A stretch of DNA of 64,000 nucleotides from Atopobiaceae bacterium (GCA_022483015.1 JAKVOB010000001.1:2194902-2258901); one strand, 5' to 3'. Shown: positions 44,402-53,624, counted from the first letter of the stretch. Numbers and translations are program-made. The notes: a model not told the origin generated them from the sequence alone.

Positions 44402-44516
44402 CTACCCCAGCCCGTTGAATCTCGAGAAGAACGCCTTGAGCCGACCTACCACACGCTCCTTCATGTCCTCGTAGGCATTGTCGGAGCTGCGAAGCAATCG
44501 CCCATCAGAAGGACAT
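44402..44516 (-). pseudogene. Coding-like fragment downstream of cas2
   Basis: A reading frame overlapping the cas2 stop in a different frame encodes DNAYEDMKERVVGRLKAFF and ends at a TAG at 44402-44404. It looks like a real protein C-terminus, but no family is recognised and only about 37 codons are left. It may be the remnant of a gene deleted next to cas2. The rest of 44255-44504 shows nothing clear. Confidence 0.25.
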
Positions 44517-44825
44517 GGTCAACTGAGGTCCCAGCTCCTCATACTTCTGAGCTGGTCTTGTGTCAATGAGAATGGCCCTCTCTTCATACTGCTTCTCGGT
44601 TAACAGAAGCGCTGTTACTGCGCCCGTTGGAGGCAAGTTCGCCTTTAGCCTCTGGAGGTGAGACTGGGCTCGATCTCTCGAGGAGAGTACCCGCGAATAG
44701 ACGCTGAACTGTTCCATGTAATAGCCATCCTTGATAAGGAACTTCCTGAACTGGGCATAGGTCTTTCGTTCCGTCGAGTTGCCAGTCGGAAGGTCGAACA
44801 TCACAAGAAGCCTCATTGACCTCAT
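44505..44825 (-). CDS. cas2: CRISPR-associated endonuclease Cas2
   Basis: A 106-residue ferredoxin-fold protein that pairs with Cas1 to insert new spacers. The conserved acidic residue is in LLVMFDLPTG, and YYMEQFSVYSRVL is typical of type II Cas2. The ATG at 44825 follows AGGAGAGG; a second ATG 9 bases later is possible. It begins 8 bases after the cas1 stop, so the two are co-transcribed. No csn2 or cas4 follows, which places the system in subtype II-C. Confidence 0.95.
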   Translation of the reverse strand: MRSMRLLVMFDLPTGNSTERKTYAQFRKFLIKDGYYMEQFSVYSRVLSSRDRAQSHLQRLKANLPPTGAVTALLLTEKQYEERAILIDTRPAQKYEELGPQLTMSF

Positions 44826-44833
44826 GACCTCTC

Positions 44834-45724
44834 CTACTCGTCCGAGAACATCTGTAGCGGCACAATTGAAGGAAGAAGAAGTTCTGAATAATCGGCGTCA
44901 TAGACAGCGGCTTTGAGCGAAACGAGCATCAACTCAATGGCGGTCTGCGACGTGACGAGTCTCCCATCAAGTTTGACGAGTCGTTCAAAAACAGAAGCGA
45001 GCACGATTTTCTTCTCATGGGTGAGATCGCCTGCCAGGTGCTGTTTTACCACGATCAAGTCTACGAGCGGTCTGAACGGCTCGATGAGATCATCGACAAG
45101 ATTGAAGGCATTGAGCTCGTTATGGTGATTTAGGCCACGAGAGACGAGCCACCCGCCAGCAACTGCAGCCCGGGCGACACCCGCCCTCAGGATGTTATAG
45201 CCATAGTTTAGAGGACCAGAATAGGGCCCGATGCGTCGGTTGCCATCATCAATGAGCTCCTTGAAGTAGGCTGCCGCAGCCGCGCCCTCACGATTATCAG
45301 TATCGCCAGACTTGACCTCAGCTACATAGCGCCCTACAGAGCATGGGCTCTTCCCACAAAGCTCCAGCACACTTGCTTGATTCGTAATCTTCGCCTTTAC
45401 GATTCTCTGCCACAGACGCTTCTGCATCGGCTTCGAAATCGCAAGCTGATTCTCAACGATATCGGCATGACGTGAATGAGCGCCCAAGGGTAGGAACAAA
45501 CCGTTCGGCATATGGTCATCTCCGCATAGCATCACTCCAATTCCCCCGTCTGCAAGTTGGGACAGGGCTGCCGTTGTGATCTGTGCTTGATGCGTTTCAA
45601 GAATTACGACCCAGATGTCCTCGAAGGGCACTCTTACCTGTCGCTCATCCTGAATGATGAGCAGAGCTTTGTCACAAGCAGAAAGTTTTGCGGGAGACTG
45701 GATGCAGATCGTTCGTTTAGGCAT
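44834..45724 (-). CDS. cas1: CRISPR-associated integrase Cas1
   Basis: A 296-residue type II Cas1, the enzyme that joins new spacers to the array. Metal ligands are visible: Glu in NREGAAAAAYF, His in GLNHHNELNAFNL and the acidic residues in DDLIEPFRPLVD. The start MPKRTICIQ at 45724 is supported by GGAGG about 9 bases upstream; a longer frame to 45760 would run into the tracrRNA promoter. It lies downstream of the array on the minus strand, so it is either read through from the array or has a promoter inside the opposite-strand tracrRNA region. Confidence 0.96.
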   Translation of the reverse strand: MPKRTICIQSPAKLSACDKALLIIQDERQVRVPFEDIWVVILETHQAQITTAALSQLADGGIGVMLCGDDHMPNGLFLPLGAHSRHADIVENQLAISKPMQKRLWQRIVKAKITNQASVLELCGKSPCSVGRYVAEVKSGDTDNREGAAAAAYFKELIDDGNRRIGPYSGPLNYGYNILRAGVARAAVAGGWLVSRGLNHHNELNAFNLVDDLIEPFRPLVDLIVVKQHLAGDLTHEKKIVLASVFERLVKLDGRLVTSQTAIELMLVSLKAAVYDADYSELLLPSIVPLQMFSDE

Positions 45725-45748
45725 CGTTACTGCACCTCCAGAAAGAGG

Positions 45749-45757
45749 TATGATAAT
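45749..45757 (+). promoter_or_regulatory. Predicted -10 region of the tracrRNA
   Basis: TATGATAAT on the plus strand contains two overlapping near-consensus -10 hexamers, placed to start transcription near 45764, just before the anti-repeat. A weak TTACTG lies 16 bases upstream. The box is only about 9 bases from the cas1 ribosome site on the other strand. Confidence 0.5.
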
Positions 45758-45764
45758 CACAGTT

Positions 45765-45895
45765 TAGGCGATAGTTGTACCAACTGGGGAGTTGAGCGGA
45801 ACAAGCGCCTAGACAAGGGAATCTTCGGTTTACCGATGATTACCCGCAAGGTTAACCCGTCTCATCCTCTGGATGGGGCGGGCGATCCTTTTTCT
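45765..45895 (+). ncRNA. tracrRNA of the type II-C CRISPR-Cas9 system
   Basis: An anti-repeat at 45775-45814 matches the array repeat except for one base change, an inserted AACAA and one inserted T, so with crRNA it forms a duplex of about 35 bp with a bulge. Downstream are a nexus-like hairpin (TCGG-TTTA-CCGA at 45825-45836, extendable by ATC/GAT) and a perfect 12-bp terminator hairpin followed by TTTTT. It reads opposite to the array and cas genes. Ends are predicted from sequence; the 5' end is uncertain by several bases. Confidence 0.88.
45856..45895 (+). terminator. Terminator of the tracrRNA
   Basis: CCCGTCTCATCC and GGATGGGGCGGG form a 12-bp stem (two G-T pairs) around TCT, followed by CGATCCTTTTTCT. 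This is a classic intrinsic terminator on the plus strand. Confidence 0.9.
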
Positions 45896-46011
45896 AGGCA
45901 CCATTCCCTGAATTCCGGGCTGTAGGAGTCATATTTGAGCCTTCTAGTTACAGAATATCTTCGTTCCATACCAAAGAACCCCCTGTTCGCAGAGGGTTCT
46001 TTGGGTCAGGC
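45896..46011. other. Candidate CRISPR leader between tracrRNA and array
   Basis: These 116 bases are AT-richer than the surroundings and abut the repeat at 46012. They include an inverted repeat at 45971-46004 (CCAAAGAACCC/GGGTTCTTTGG) with an inner CTG-TTCG-CAG hairpin. Since the intact repeats lie at this end, it is the likely integration-side leader; the hairpin could also end array transcripts. Confidence 0.5.
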
Positions 46012-49000
46012 ATTGTACCAACTGGGGAATTGAGCGGGCGCCAAGACAGTGACCCATCGACGCGCTGCCAGCCGACCATTGTACCAACTGGGGAATTGAG
46101 CGGGCGCCAAGACTGGAACGTCTTCGCGAAGTTGTCCCAGTCCATTGTACCAACTGGGGAATTGAGCGGGCGCCAAGACTTGGCATCATCGATGCTGATC
46201 GTGGTCACGATTGTACCAACTGGGGAATTGAGCGGGCGCCAAGACTGTGTCGTGCCGTTCCCTCCTTGGACGACCATTGTACCAACTGGGGAATTGAGCG
46301 GGCGCCAAGACTCGTCGGGCAGTCGTAGCCGAGCTGGTCCGATTGTACCAACTGGGGAATTGAGCGGGCGCCAAGACCTCCAAGGCTGGTCCGTCTATGT
46401 CTCGAAGATTGTACCAACTGGGGAATTGAGCGGGCGCCAAGACTCTTGCGAAGCTCCACCGCACGCGCCGCGCATTGTACCAACTGGGGAATTGAGCGGG
46501 CGCCAAGACCATGCGACATCGGCGACGTGACCGGGCTCTATTGTACCAACTGGGGAATTGAGCGGGCGCCAAGACTCGATTGTCTCGCTCATTCGTCCTC
46601 CTTCGATTGTACCAACTGGGGAATTGAGCGGGCGCCAAGACTCAGCATGAGTCGGCCCCGTGCTTCTCGCGATTGTACCAACTGGGGAATTGAGCGGGCG
46701 CCAAGACGGGTAGCGGTCGAGCCAAGCTCCACCTTGAATTGTACCAACTGGGGAATTGAGCGGGCGCCAAGACCAAGACCTAGCGACACGTCTTAAAGAC
46801 CCAATTGTACCAACTGGGGAATTGAGCGGGCGCCAAGACTCCCAGGCGGGCTCGTGCGAACGCTCAGGGATTGTACCAACTGGGGAATTGAGCGGGCGCC
46901 AAGACGTGAAGTTCACATACGCAAACACCATGGCCATTGTACCAACTGGGGAATTGAGCGGGCGCCAAGACCAGACGTAGTGCCCGGCGTGCTCGCGGTC
47001 AATTGTACCAACTGGGGAATTGAGCGGGCGCCAAGACCGAGCAAGTAAGCGAGCCCCCATCATCTGCATTGTACCAACTGGGGAATTGAGCGGGCGCCAA
47101 GACTGTAGCTGGTGAACGTCCTCCGCGACACGTATTGTACCAACTGGGGAATTGAGCGGGCGCCAAGACCGTCGGAAAGAGCAGTTACGAGCGATAACAA
47201 TTGTACCAACTGGGGAATTGAGCGGGCGCCAAGACTGGCGTGAAGCAGCAGTCATACGTCTGCATATTGTACCAACTGGGGAATTGAGCGGGCGCCAAGA
47301 CAGGGTGCCTCCGTACTCTGCAACTGCGACGATTGTACCAACTGGGGAATTGAGCGGGCGCCAAGACAGCGTGTAGGTCTTGCTTCCCGTGGTGGCGATT
47401 GTACCAACTGGGGAATTGAGCGGGCGCCAAGACCGCTTGGGCAGTCGTAGCCGAGCTGGTCAGATTGTACCAACTGGGGAATTGAGCGGGCGCCAAGACC
47501 GGAACAGCCCATCGGTGCGGCCATCCACTATTGTACCAACTGGGGAATTGAGCGGGCGCCAAGACTTCCTCCACCTTATCGTCGGCTGCCATGAAATTGT
47601 ACCAACTGGGGAATTGAGCGGGCGCCAAGACGAGTCGACGATGACAGTACCGAGGCCGAGGATTGTACCAACTGGGGAATTGAGCGGGCGCCAAGACACA
47701 CGCTCTCGGTCAGGTCTGACTACCTGCATTGTACCAACTGGGGAATTGAGCGGGCGCCAAGACACACGGGATGGACCCAGCACACGCAGCGTCATTGTAC
47801 CAACTGGGGAATTGAGCGGGCGCCAAGACAAGGTGGTGGCATAGATGGCAACTGGTATCATTGTACCAACTGGGGAATTGAGCGGGCGCCAAGACTGACA
47901 CAGTCGCTCGTGTACATGTTCGCGGATTGTACCAACTGGGGAATTGAGCGGGCGCCAAGACATGTGCTTCAGGGCGTTGTTTGCGCAGTCGATTGTACCA
48001 ACTGGGGAATTGAGCGGGCGCCAAGACTCGCAGCTGGTCAGCGCCTCACGTTCACGTATTGTACCAACTGGGGAATTGAGCGGGCGCCAAGACGGTCCGT
48101 AGATCCCGAGGAGGACGCGCGATATTGTACCAACTGGGGAATTGAGCGGGCGCCAAGACTAGGTTCCGTCCGTTACCGCCGCCATCGGCATTGTACCAAC
48201 TGGGGAATTGAGCGGGCGCCAAGACGGAACGGTGGCATACACCGACGGGCAGAAGATTGTACCAACTGGGGAATTGAGCGGGCGCCAAGACTCTGCGACC
48301 TCGCGGGCCTGCTCCATGCAAATTGTACCAACTGGGGAATTGAGCGGGCGCCAAGACTATGCTTTCTCCTTCTGAGTAGCTTCGCGATTGTACCAACTGG
48401 GGAATTGAGCGGGCGCCAAGACTAAGCACGTTGATGTCGTCTGGGTCGGTGAATTGTACCGACTGGGGAATTGAGCGGGCGCCAAGACTCGCGGTCATCC
48501 TGGTCATCGAAGGTCGCGATTGTACCAACTGGGGAATTGAGCGGGCGCCAAGACCCATCAAGGCACAGGACAGGCCGGACCTCAATTGTACCAACTGGGG
48601 AATTGAGCGGGCGCCAAGACGCAGGAATGCGAGGTATCCACTCCCGCCGAATTGTACCGACTGGGGAATTGAGCGGGCGCCAAGACCTCAAGGAGAGCGG
48701 CCTGCCATGCGAGCTGATTGTACCAACTGGGGAATTGAGCGGGCGCCAAGACCTGACGCTGAGGATGCAAAGCAGCACTACCATTGTACCAACTGGGGAA
48801 TTGAGCGGGCGCCAAGACGGGGGCCTTCCTCATGCCGTGACCTCGGAAATTGTACCAACTGGGGAATTGAGCGGGCGCCAAGACTCCTTAAAGCGGACGG
48901 GTGACAGGACCTCGATTGTACCAACTGGGGAATTGAGCGGGCGCCAAGACCGCTCGAGGTAGCGTTGCTTCTGAGTCGCCATTGTACCAACTGGGGAATT

Positions 49001-49451
49001 GAGCGGGCGCCAAGACTCGCCGTTTACGAAGCTCCCGTCTCATATGATTGTACCAACTGGGGAATTGAGCGGGCGCCAAGACACGACCACCGACCCGATA
49101 TGCGCAAGTGGAATTGTACCAACTGGGGAATTGAGCGGGCGCCAAGACCTACAGCTTCCACGAGCTCGGGGGAAACCGATTGTACCAACTGGGGAATTGA
49201 GCGGGCGCCCTTAGCAGATTGTACCAACTGGGGAATTGAGCGGGCGCCAAGACCAGAGGCCGCAGAGAGGCCACCGCGCCGACATTGTACCAACTGGGGA
49301 ATTGAGCGGGCGCCAAGACGGCAGAGGTCGATGAACTCCGACTGCTTCGATTGTACCAACTGGGGAATTGAGCGGGCGCCAAGACCGAGCGTCGCGTAAG
49401 GGTTCGCCTCGGTCCATTGTACCAACTGGGGAATTGAGCGGGCGCCAAGAC
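46012..49451 (-). CRISPR. Type II-C CRISPR array, 53 repeats
   Basis: 36-bp repeats occur every 66 bases from 46012, giving 30-bp spacers (one of 29 bp at 48358-48386). On the crRNA (minus) strand the repeat begins GTCTTGGCGCCCGC and ends GTTGGTACAAT. There are 53 repeats by my count. Exceptions to identity are an A-to-G at the ninth plus-strand base in the repeats at 48453 and 48651, and a truncated repeat at 49179-49209 followed by an 8-base spacer remnant. Orientation is set by pairing with the tracrRNA and by similarity of the 3' end to Neisseria II-C repeats. The 36+30 period is divisible by three, which creates false open frames across the array. Confidence 0.98.
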
Positions 49452-49491
49452 GACCTACCGATTCATTACTCATTTGTGCGATGACGCTGAT

Positions 49492-52482
49492 TCAGCAACG
49501 ATGCCCCAGCACGTCTTCTTGTATGACGAACAGCGCAGAGTCCCTCCCCAGAGAAGAGACTGTCAATAACGGAGTAATGGCCTCGCCCGTATGCATGTCA
49601 TGAAGCTCCATATTACAGTTGGTAATACCGAATGACCAGAAACGCAGAAGCACGCCATCCAGCGAGATAACGTCTCCTCTAAACAACGTCACGGGTTTAT
49701 GCCCCATAGCAGCAAGAGGTATGGGCTCCCATTCGGTCCTTGCAACGTGATTTTTGCAAGCCCTCGGCACATATGTGCCGTTCTTTATCGCAGGAATGTC
49801 AGCGTAATAGACAGGCTCTGCATAGTACCTACCCTTGACCTTCCCGTTGGGCCGAGCGTCGGGATCAAGCCAGAGCCGTAGGAAGGCCATGCCGTCGATC
49901 AGACGAGCAGACCCATCCTCAAGTATCTCTACATTCCCCTTCTTGACCGTCTTGCCCCCTGACCTCAAGCGGCTCAGCCCGGTCTTCTCATCCGCCTTAC
50001 CTTCATAGTGGTACAGAGTATCCTCGAAAGCACGCCCCGTTACTCCATGATTGACCATGCGGGTAGGAATGACCTCTTCCCTCCTCGCCAAAACATCGTC
50101 CGCAAACGTCGGCCAAGGCTGCGTATCTGCGAGTCGGCTCTCTCTGTTTGCCTTGAATGCCTTGGCTCCGCGTGCTCGCTCTCGAGCCACCTTCTGTACC
50201 GTCGCCTCATTGCAGGCGGCGATAATTGCGGCATCAACCGCATGGTGCCGATCGTCGCTGCGGTCCTTGCTGTTGTTCTCGCCCGTGTTCAGGCCCCAAA
50301 CCCATCGCAGATTACCGGTCGCTCCGCCTGCCACCGCCAGCACGTGCTTCGTTCTACCATCGTCAGGGAACAACAGGGTGTCCTCAAGGTAACTCTTCAC
50401 AGCACGTGACATATACCGGGTGTCATTAAGGTTTCGCGCCAGAAATGCGGCTTCGTGGTCACCCTCTGCTAAATCATCGTTAAGTAGATTGCGGCGCTTT
50501 CTTGGATCCTTCACTTGCTCGATTACGCGAGCACGGTAATTTTCCCAATCTGGTGCTGACGAGTCTTCTTCCATCCACTCATAGGGAGTACGTTCGCGCT
50601 TGTCCTGATTACTCTTGGCAAGTACAAGCACCTTGTTCGCCCTACCGTCATCGCATGTCCGTGAATAAGGCAGGACATGGTCGATTTCACAATAGTGGTC
50701 CTCGCGAATCATGCGCTCATACTCGATTGTCTGCCCGGTATAAATGTCCTTGTTGCCCTGCTCGAGCCACAGACCATACATCCTGAGCAGCTTTCCTCGC
50801 ACCTCTTCTGGTGCGATGCCAAGCGACTCTCCGATGGTTTCGCTCCAGGCTTTGTTGTTTGCTTGGTTCCTTAGGTTCGACTTGGCAATCTTGGCCTTTT
50901 CCTTGCCAGACTGCTTGAGCTCCCTACCAAGTTCGATATGAATTTCGTCTGGCACACCATAAATCTTGATAATCGCATTTACGATGCGACGCATACGGCC
51001 CATGGCACGAAGGACAACGGGATTATTACACGTTGGGTCATAGAGGTAGTACGGCTCCAGCACCGTACTCTTTGTCTGCTCATGGTGAAGACGAAGGTTC
51101 AACAAGCCCGATGCCTCTTCAGCCTCGGTAAGCGTCATGACCGCAGAATCGTCAAAGGAATCGAGTAGGAGCCTGATGGCTTTGAGACTCCTGTTGCCAT
51201 AACCGCTAAACACCTTGCTTGAAAAAGGTAGCGCGGATATCGCGTTCTCGTCAGCCTCACCAAGATCAAGAGGTTCGAGCTGCGCCCTCAGACTGTCTTC
51301 CGTACTCGCATAGGTCAAGGCCTCGCCGATGGCATCGGCAAAGGAATGGTCTTGGAGCATCCTCTCCATCAGTGCGGTCGGAATACCATGTTTTCTCATG
51401 GAGCGCCACGCCTTTGGAATGAAGACCTCACTCTTCTTCTCATCATCTCGAGCAATCCCCTTAAACAGGGAACGCTCAGAGAGGTCAAGGTCCTTTCTAA
51501 TCCTGCTATAGGTGACTTTGCAGTCCTTGTTGCCTTTTATGAAGGCAGGAGAGAATAGCAGTTCGAGATATTGATCCCTCTGGTCGGAAGTGAGTCTCTT
51601 CTCGTCTCCAGACTCCTCAACAATCACAAGGTGACCGAGACGCTCATAGGCCCTGCAAAGCTCTGAGGAAAGATCCGCGTTGGCGGCCCGGCGCTCGTCC
51701 TCGAAGTAGACGCACTTCCCTACCTGTGAGTACACCTTGGCATCATGGCCAAGCGTCTCCTTTTCCCATTGCATGCAGGAGATGTATTCATCTACCAAGT
51801 TGGATGAAACCTTGGGGTTTCCCAGCCGCTCCTGCGCTTGCAGAAGCTGTCGCGCCTCTTCTGCCAACTGGCTATTGAGGACACACAACTCATATTTGCC
51901 AGACTTGTTGCGAGACTCGCCCCTCGCGTTGAGCATCTCGCCGACGGTTCTATATCCATTGGCCTTCATTAGGGCAGCATTCTCTTGAACAGCCTTGAGA
52001 ACCTTGCCATCTTCCTCGCTTACAAGACCCTCGTCAGCACTTGCTGCATCAACATGTCCAATACCGTGCGGAATATAACCACGCCTACCAGATAGGGAAT
52101 AGAGGACCTGGGCAAGCTCTCTGTCGCTGAGAAGTTGGTCAAGACCGCGAGCTCTTAGCTTTAGAGTGGGTCGATCTCCCGGCTTAGTTTGAAACCACTG
52201 TTTGTCAGCCGTTTGTGGAACGAGCCCATATTGAACAAGGATCTTAAGACAGTGCTTCTGACGGTTCTTCGTACGCTCGTTGTTCCTTCGAATGCTCCGG
52301 GCATTCCTTCGTACGACGGCAAGGCTCGTATGGGTCTTATCCGTTTGCGGCGTATCAAAAAGATGGGAGCCCATCTCGAGAATTTTATGATTATCCATAT
52401 CAAGGAGCGCGAATCCGCAGCTCGCGATACCTGGGTCGAGACCCAGAACATAATATGGGCGCACCTCATCGTTCTTGGCCAT
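49492..52482 (-). CDS. cas9: CRISPR-associated endonuclease Cas9, type II-C
   Basis: A compact Cas9 of 996 residues. Counting from an ATG three codons earlier (52491), the parts are: RuvC-I GLDPGIAS with Asp19, an Arg-rich bridge helix at about 60-88 (RRNARSIRRNNERTKNR), a recognition lobe, RuvC-II HIELGRE with Glu520, HNH EIDHVLPYS with Asp604-His605, RuvC-III HHAVDAA with Asp753, then a PAM-interacting C-terminus. All nuclease residues are intact. The second ATG (52482) is preferred because AGGGG overlaps the first one and lies 9 bases before the second. The gene ends 40 bases before the array and is divergent from the NERD gene. PAM preference cannot be read by eye. Confidence 0.97.
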   Translation of the reverse strand: MAKNDEVRPYYVLGLDPGIASCGFALLDMDNHKILEMGSHLFDTPQTDKTHTSLAVVRRNARSIRRNNERTKNRQKHCLKILVQYGLVPQTADKQWFQTKPGDRPTLKLRARGLDQLLSDRELAQVLYSLSGRRGYIPHGIGHVDAASADEGLVSEEDGKVLKAVQENAALMKANGYRTVGEMLNARGESRNKSGKYELCVLNSQLAEEARQLLQAQERLGNPKVSSNLVDEYISCMQWEKETLGHDAKVYSQVGKCVYFEDERRAANADLSSELCRAYERLGHLVIVEESGDEKRLTSDQRDQYLELLFSPAFIKGNKDCKVTYSRIRKDLDLSERSLFKGIARDDEKKSEVFIPKAWRSMRKHGIPTALMERMLQDHSFADAIGEALTYASTEDSLRAQLEPLDLGEADENAISALPFSSKVFSGYGNRSLKAIRLLLDSFDDSAVMTLTEAEEASGLLNLRLHHEQTKSTVLEPYYLYDPTCNNPVVLRAMGRMRRIVNAIIKIYGVPDEIHIELGRELKQSGKEKAKIAKSNLRNQANNKAWSETIGESLGIAPEEVRGKLLRMYGLWLEQGNKDIYTGQTIEYERMIREDHYCEIDHVLPYSRTCDDGRANKVLVLAKSNQDKRERTPYEWMEEDSSAPDWENYRARVIEQVKDPRKRRNLLNDDLAEGDHEAAFLARNLNDTRYMSRAVKSYLEDTLLFPDDGRTKHVLAVAGGATGNLRWVWGLNTGENNSKDRSDDRHHAVDAAIIAACNEATVQKVARERARGAKAFKANRESRLADTQPWPTFADDVLARREEVIPTRMVNHGVTGRAFEDTLYHYEGKADEKTGLSRLRSGGKTVKKGNVEILEDGSARLIDGMAFLRLWLDPDARPNGKVKGRYYAEPVYYADIPAIKNGTYVPRACKNHVARTEWEPIPLAAMGHKPVTLFRGDVISLDGVLLRFWSFGITNCNMELHDMHTGEAITPLLTVSSLGRDSALFVIQEDVLGHRC

Positions 52483-52630
52483 ACAAGTCATCCCCTATGG
52501 AAGACGTCGTTGATACGCCTATCGTAGCCCTTTGGTTCAGGTCTATTCCGATAGACTGAATTTGTGGTTACGACGTCCGCGCGCCAGCCCAGTTCTGCCA
52601 TCTTTAGCGGATTTCACAAGGAGGTTCCCC

Positions 52631-53575
52631 ATGTCCCTCTTCTCACACCCTGAGCCAGTCTTCGCCAAGGAGGGTTCCTCGGCCACCGACGAGCTCGCCC
52701 AGATGCAGGCCCTTCTCCCCCGCATTGCTCCGTCCGACCGTTGGCGCCTCGAACGTGACATCCACATCAAGAAGGCAGGCATCGACGGCGAGGATGAGAT
52801 CACCTTCCAACTCAGGAACTCGCACCTCCCCATCTATGTGATCCACGACCTCAACCTCGAGCACGGCGACCTCTCGAGCCAGATCGACTTCCTCGTGATC
52901 GCGCCCTACGTCAATGTCGTCATCGAGTGCAAGAAACTCACCGGTAACATCACGGTCGACGACCAAGGGCAGTTCATCCGCAACTTCGACCGTGACCACC
53001 GGCACGTCCGCGAAGGCATCGAGTCGCCCATCTCGCAGAACAAGCGACACCTCGAGCTTCTGAGGTCCATCCGTCTCTCAGAGAAGGGTACGATCGGCCG
53101 CATCGCCTTTGACCATTGGTTCGATGACCTCTACGACTCCGTCGTGGTGCTGGCTAACGACAGGACCGTCCTCAACGACCGCTACGCGCCACGCGAGATC
53201 AAGGACCAGATCATCCGCGCCGACACCCTCATCGACTACCTGGGTCGCGCCAACGAAGCAGGCAAGAAGGCTGGCAACGGCAGAAGTTCCGACAAGGACA
53301 TGCGCGAGGAAGCCGAGCGCTGGCTCACGCATGACATCCCCAGCAATCGAAACGTCACCTCGGGATACCAGCTGGCCGATGCCGCGGGCGTGGCGCAGAC
53401 GAACATGCCGGCCACCAGTGGCAGCGTTGCCGTAGCCGAGGGCGTCCCCCTCTGCCCCGACTGCGGTGCGCCCATGGTAAGGCGCACGGCCAAGAAGGGG
53501 CCACATGCCGGCGAGCCCTTCTGGGGCTGCAGCCGTTGGCCGGACTGCAAGGGCATCGTAGACATCGTCAAGTGA
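52631..53575 (+). CDS. NERD-domain protein with C-terminal topoisomerase-type zinc finger
   Basis: A 314-residue protein. An N-terminal NERD nuclease-related domain shows SSQIDFLVIAPYVNVVIECKKL, with the Asp and Glu-x-Lys of PD-(D/E)xK-type folds. A C-terminal zinc ribbon of topoisomerase type follows (CPDCGAPM...WGCSRWPDCKG), which binds nucleic acid. NERD proteins are thought to act in DNA processing or defence; nuclease activity here is unproven. AGGAGG lies before the ATG. It is divergent from cas9 with about 150 bases shared upstream. Its 3' end is copied at 58733. Confidence 0.88.
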   Translation: MSLFSHPEPVFAKEGSSATDELAQMQALLPRIAPSDRWRLERDIHIKKAGIDGEDEITFQLRNSHLPIYVIHDLNLEHGDLSSQIDFLVIAPYVNVVIECKKLTGNITVDDQGQFIRNFDRDHRHVREGIESPISQNKRHLELLRSIRLSEKGTIGRIAFDHWFDDLYDSVVVLANDRTVLNDRYAPREIKDQIIRADTLIDYLGRANEAGKKAGNGRSSDKDMREEAERWLTHDIPSNRNVTSGYQLADAAGVAQTNMPATSGSVAVAEGVPLCPDCGAPMVRRTAKKGPHAGEPFWGCSRWPDCKGIVDIVK

Positions 53576-53601
53576 GATTGGCAGAGTCAATCTCACTTGA
53601 C
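53567..53601 (+). terminator. Hairpin overlapping the NERD gene stop codon
   Basis: A perfect 14-bp inverted repeat (GTCAAGTGAGATTG and its complement, 7-base loop) spans the last codons and stop. No T-run follows. It could stabilise the mRNA or act with the next hairpin as a terminator. Confidence 0.6.
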
Positions 53602-53624
53602 GGCCATCGTACCAGCATAAACGA

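Noticed and set aside
48953-48981. Spacer containing GCTCGAGGTAGCG, also found at the palindromic element near 22109
   Set aside because: Only 13 bases match, which is too short to claim self-targeting.
45930-49480. Long open reading frames on both strands with repeated peptides such as GARSIPQLVQ
   Set aside because: They are a by-product of the 66-base (22-codon) period of the CRISPR array.
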